Of a stretch of 15,585 bases of DNA, positions 13,939-15,585 are shown piece after piece (position 1 is the stretch's first letter; each line of letters begins with the position of its first letter). The notes under the pieces are model-generated. The model searched no databases, was not told the origin of the DNA, and saw only the letters and a list, made by a program, of their open reading frames with translations. Source of the stretch: Thermoleophilaceae bacterium (GTDB lineage Bacteria; Actinomycetota; Thermoleophilia; Solirubrobacterales; Thermoleophilaceae). A program made the position numbers and the translations under genes. The DNA is taken from the NCBI GenBank assembly GCA_013696425.1, contig JACCYP010000173.1, positions 1 to 15,585 of the forward strand, given 5' to 3'.

Positions 13939-13944
13939 ATCCTA
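13939..13944 (-). promoter_or_regulatory. Candidate -10 box TAGGAT for the SRPBCC gene at 13931
   Basis: TAGGAT plus 7 nt precedes ATG 13931. The roughly 200-bp divergent region 13932-14132 otherwise holds no recognisable gene. Confidence 0.5.
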
Positions 13945-14119
13945 GACCCTGGAGGTCGAGGCAGACGGCGAGTCCGGATTCGGCAACGGCTCCGCCGCCT
14001 AGTGGCGCTCGCGAAGCTGCCAACCGCCGCGCGCGCGACACGCTCGTGCTCGACGACCACGGCACGGTGCTCGCCCGCTTCGGCCGGCGGGTGAGCCGCA
14101 CGGGCACGAACCTCGGCGC

Positions 14120-14125
14120 TAGCCT
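14120..14125 (+). promoter_or_regulatory. Candidate -10 box TAGCCT for the DUF2277 gene
   Basis: TAGCCT is followed by exactly 7 nt and ATG 14133. There is no Shine-Dalgarno sequence. Confidence 0.5.
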
Positions 14126-14132
14126 CTTCGGC

Positions 14133-14405
<273 letters not shown>

Positions 14406-14487
14406 GCGCTAACGAAGCTGGCTCGCGGAGAAGCTGGGCCCGGGCTCGGGGGAGCACGTTGGTGCCGTCGCGCAGGCGCGGCGGTGC

Positions 14488-14808
14488 TCACAGCAGCCGC
14501 TGCAGCCTTCGCGCCCGGTCACTTCCGCGACGGCCCGCCCACGGGTGGGGGCCCTTCGCCCACGGGTGCGGACCGATCGTGCCGTAGTGCTCGCGCAGCT
14601 CGGCCTTGAGCTCGCCGCGATGCTCGCCGCAGGCGTAGCGTGCCGGGCCGTAGAGGCCGCGGCCGTGCCAGGTGAGCCAGCGTCCGGGCTCGGCGTCGAC
14701 GTACTCGCCGTGCCGCAGGTCGAGCATCTGCGCGCGGAGGGCCGCGTAGGTCTCGGGGTCCGGGCTCGCCCCGCAGATCTCGCACCTGAAGATCGGCCTC
14801 GAGGGCAC
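14488..14808 (-). CDS. Small conserved-looking protein with CxxC...CxxH motif
   Basis: From the GTG at 14808 this gives 106 residues. CEIC lies at about residues 9-12 and ACGEH at about 62-66, a pattern that could bind one zinc ion. Between them is DPETYAALRAQMLDLRHGEY and GRWLTWHGRGLYGPARY. The C-terminal part has GPHPWAK followed by GPHPWAG, a 7-residue tandem repeat, then a basic tail. The start is supported by GAGG 8 nt upstream. The frame is open to 15234 but the extension overlaps the alcohol dehydrogenase remnant and the ABC gene. I do not know a name for this protein. A candidate promoter (TAGCCT, 14850-14855) lies about 41 nt upstream of the GTG. Confidence 0.6.
   Translation of the reverse strand: MPSRPIFRCEICGASPDPETYAALRAQMLDLRHGEYVDAEPGRWLTWHGRGLYGPARYACGEHRGELKAELREHYGTIGPHPWAKGPHPWAGRRGSDRARRLQRLL
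14536..14568. repeat. Direct repeat of 12 bp, 21-nt period
   Basis: CGCCCACGGGTG occurs at 14536-14547 and 14557-14568. The 21-nt period encodes the duplicated GPHPWA unit of the minus-strand gene. Confidence 0.7.
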
Positions 14809-14849
14809 TGCTACCGCCTCGCGGAGACCAGCGTCGTAGACACGGACCC

Positions 14850-14855
14850 AGGCTA
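14850..14855 (-). promoter_or_regulatory. Candidate -10 box TAGCCT for the gene at 14808
   Basis: TAGCCT lies 6 nt before a GTG at 14843 that opens a 10-codon frame ending at 14811, 2 nt before the main GTG at 14808. It is only 9 bp from the oppositely oriented TAGTGT box. Confidence 0.4.
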
Positions 14856-14864
14856 GCGCGGCGA

Positions 14865-14870
14865 TAGTGT
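14865..14870 (+). promoter_or_regulatory. Candidate -10 box TAGTGT for the alcohol dehydrogenase remnant
   Basis: TAGTGT is followed by exactly 7 nt and GTG 14878. With most of the dehydrogenase gone it would now transcribe into the ABC ATPase gene 171 bp downstream. Confidence 0.45.
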
Positions 14871-14877
14871 GCCAGGC

Positions 14878-15036
14878 GTGCGCCAGCTCGAGATCACCGG
14901 GCCGCGCTCGGTCGAATGGAGGGAGGCGGTGGACCCGGAGCTCGCCGGCGAGGGCAGGCGATCGTGAGGCCGATCGCCGTGGCCACCCCCGGCCGCACTC
15001 GAGGATCCGCCCACGAAGCTGGTGATGACGGCATGA
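14878..15036 (+). pseudogene. Zinc-type alcohol dehydrogenase remnant: both ends, no middle
   Basis: GTG 14878 opens VRQLEITGPRSVEWREAVDP and ELAGEG, the N-terminus of a medium-chain (zinc-type) alcohol dehydrogenase. At about 14953 a single missing base shifts the frame; the next frame over reads GQAIVRPIAVAT, the expected continuation (relatives go on to CDLD). At about 14988 the sequence jumps to PAALEDPPTKLVMTA and a stop at 15034-15036, in the same frame as the start. This resembles the C-terminus of the same family (..AL..PPTKLV). Nearly the whole enzyme of roughly 350-400 residues is absent, including the zinc and NAD(P) sites. As written, translation stops at 14965-14967 after 29 codons. 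The identification is by recalled family pattern. Confidence 0.65.
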
Positions 15037-15040
15037 CCGC

Positions 15041-15585
15041 ATGAGCGCCATCGAGATCAGAGGGCTCTCGAAGAGCTTCGGCCTCGGCCTCGGCACGGTG
15101 CACGCGGTCGCCGACCTCTCCTTCGACGTGCAGGCCGGGCGCGTGACGGGCTTCCTCGGCCCAAACGGCGCCGGCAAGAGCACCACGCTGCGGGCGCTGC
15201 TCGGCCTCGTGCGCCCCTCGGGCGGAACGGCCACCTTCAGCGGGCTGCGCTACGAGGACCTCGAGCGCCCGAGTACGCAGGTCGGCGCCGTTCTCGAGGA
15301 CACCGCCTTCCACCCCGGCCGCACCGCGCGCAACCACCTGCGCGTGCTGGCCGCCGCGGGCGAGCATCCCCCCGGGCGTGTGAACGAGGTGCTCGCGACC
15401 GTCGGCCTGAGCGAGGCCGCCGACCGGCGCGTGAAGGGCTTCTCGATGGGGATGCGCCAGCGGCTCGCGATCGCGTCCGCGCTGATCGGGGACCCAGATG
15501 TGCTGATCCTCGACGAGCCCACCAACGGGCTCGATCCGCCGGGCATCTCGTGGATGCGCACACTGCTGCGCCACCAGGCCGGCAT
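15041..15585 (+). CDS. ABC transporter ATP-binding protein (DrrA/BcrA-like), cut by window edge
   Basis: About 181 residues are visible. Walker A is GPNGAGKST at residues 40-48, the signature FSMGMRQRL at 134-142, and Walker B VLILDEP at 154-160, followed by TNGLDPPGI. The early TTLRALLGLVRPSGGTATFS and VGAVLEDTAFHPGRTARNHL segments are typical of DrrA/CcmA/BcrA-type ATPases that pair with a separate ABC-2 membrane protein, probably encoded beyond the right edge. Such systems export drugs, lipids or antibiotics; the substrate is unknown. The start ATG 15041 lies 4 nt after the dehydrogenase remnant's stop. No clear ribosome binding site is seen. All visible catalytic motifs are intact. Confidence 0.92.
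   Translation, partial: MSAIEIRGLSKSFGLGLGTVHAVADLSFDVQAGRVTGFLGPNGAGKSTTLRALLGLVRPSGGTATFSGLRYEDLERPSTQVGAVLEDTAFHPGRTARNHLRVLAAAGEHPPGRVNEVLATVGLSEAADRRVKGFSMGMRQRLAIASALIGDPDVLILDEPTNGLDPPGISWMRTLLRHQAG

Noticed and set aside
12873..14132. Long plus-strand extension upstream of DUF2277
   Set aside because: Antisense to the membrane-protein and SRPBCC genes; the conserved MCRNI start at 14133 and its own promoter box mark the real gene.
13932..14132. Possible hidden gene or remnant in the 200-bp divergent spacer (LVLDDHGTVLARFG reading)
   Set aside because: No start, motif or family match could be supported in any frame.
14406..14487. Possible terminator between DUF2277 and the convergent small gene
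   Set aside because: Only GC-rich partial palindromes and a short direct repeat; no stem with T-run.

Overview
The window is very GC-rich DNA with actinobacterial character. GTG starts, strong third-position GC, frequent leaderless-type promoters and the families present (DUF2277, an AI-2E exporter, a cysteine-free DksA/TraR-like protein, secreted proteins with very basic C-termini) suggest the class Thermoleophilia (Solirubrobacterales or a relative). That placement is inference from gene style, not from a marker gene. No rRNA, tRNA, CRISPR array, transposase, integrase or phage gene was seen.

Layout. Positions 1-400 (minus) hold the N-terminus of a secreted subtilisin-like protease. 429-1340 (minus) is an exported NPWN-motif protein, divergent from a broken GH113-like glycoside hydrolase at 1375-2505 (plus). 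2502-5874 (minus) is an ion-transport block: a CPA1 Na+/H+ antiporter, a collapsed CPA2 antiporter remnant, an ArsB/NhaD-type permease and a two-CBS protein. 5937-6266 (plus) is a small unknown gene that converges on a collapsed lon protease remnant at 6263-6767 (minus). 6865-11025 (plus) carries an SRPBCC protein, a DksA/TraR-like protein, an AI-2E family transporter, a secreted beta-lactamase-fold hydrolase and a secreted protein with an apparent start-region frameshift. 11022-13931 (minus) holds a 32-residue membrane protein, an FAH-family enzyme, a polysaccharide deacetylase, an unknown membrane protein and a second SRPBCC protein. 14133-15585 holds a DUF2277 gene (plus), a small Cys/His-motif protein (minus), an alcohol dehydrogenase remnant (plus) and an ABC ATPase that runs off the window (plus). 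No stretch longer than 300 bases lacks a gene or gene remnant.

Three things stand out. (1) At least ten starts lie 6-8 nt downstream of a TAGNNT-like hexamer, the arrangement expected for leaderless mRNAs. (2) Three of the four convergent gene pairs end on one shared CTAG, so both stop codons overlap and no terminator fits between the genes. (3) Four coding regions (glycoside hydrolase, CPA2 antiporter, lon, alcohol dehydrogenase) look like internally deleted genes. In lon and the dehydrogenase both ends survive; the antiporter and the hydrolase are missing internal segments. Several also carry a one-base frameshift or a stop. Genuine pseudogenes or assembly artefacts are both possible. I do not see a clear new defence or biosynthetic system; the gene content otherwise looks like ordinary chromosomal housekeeping and accessory genes.
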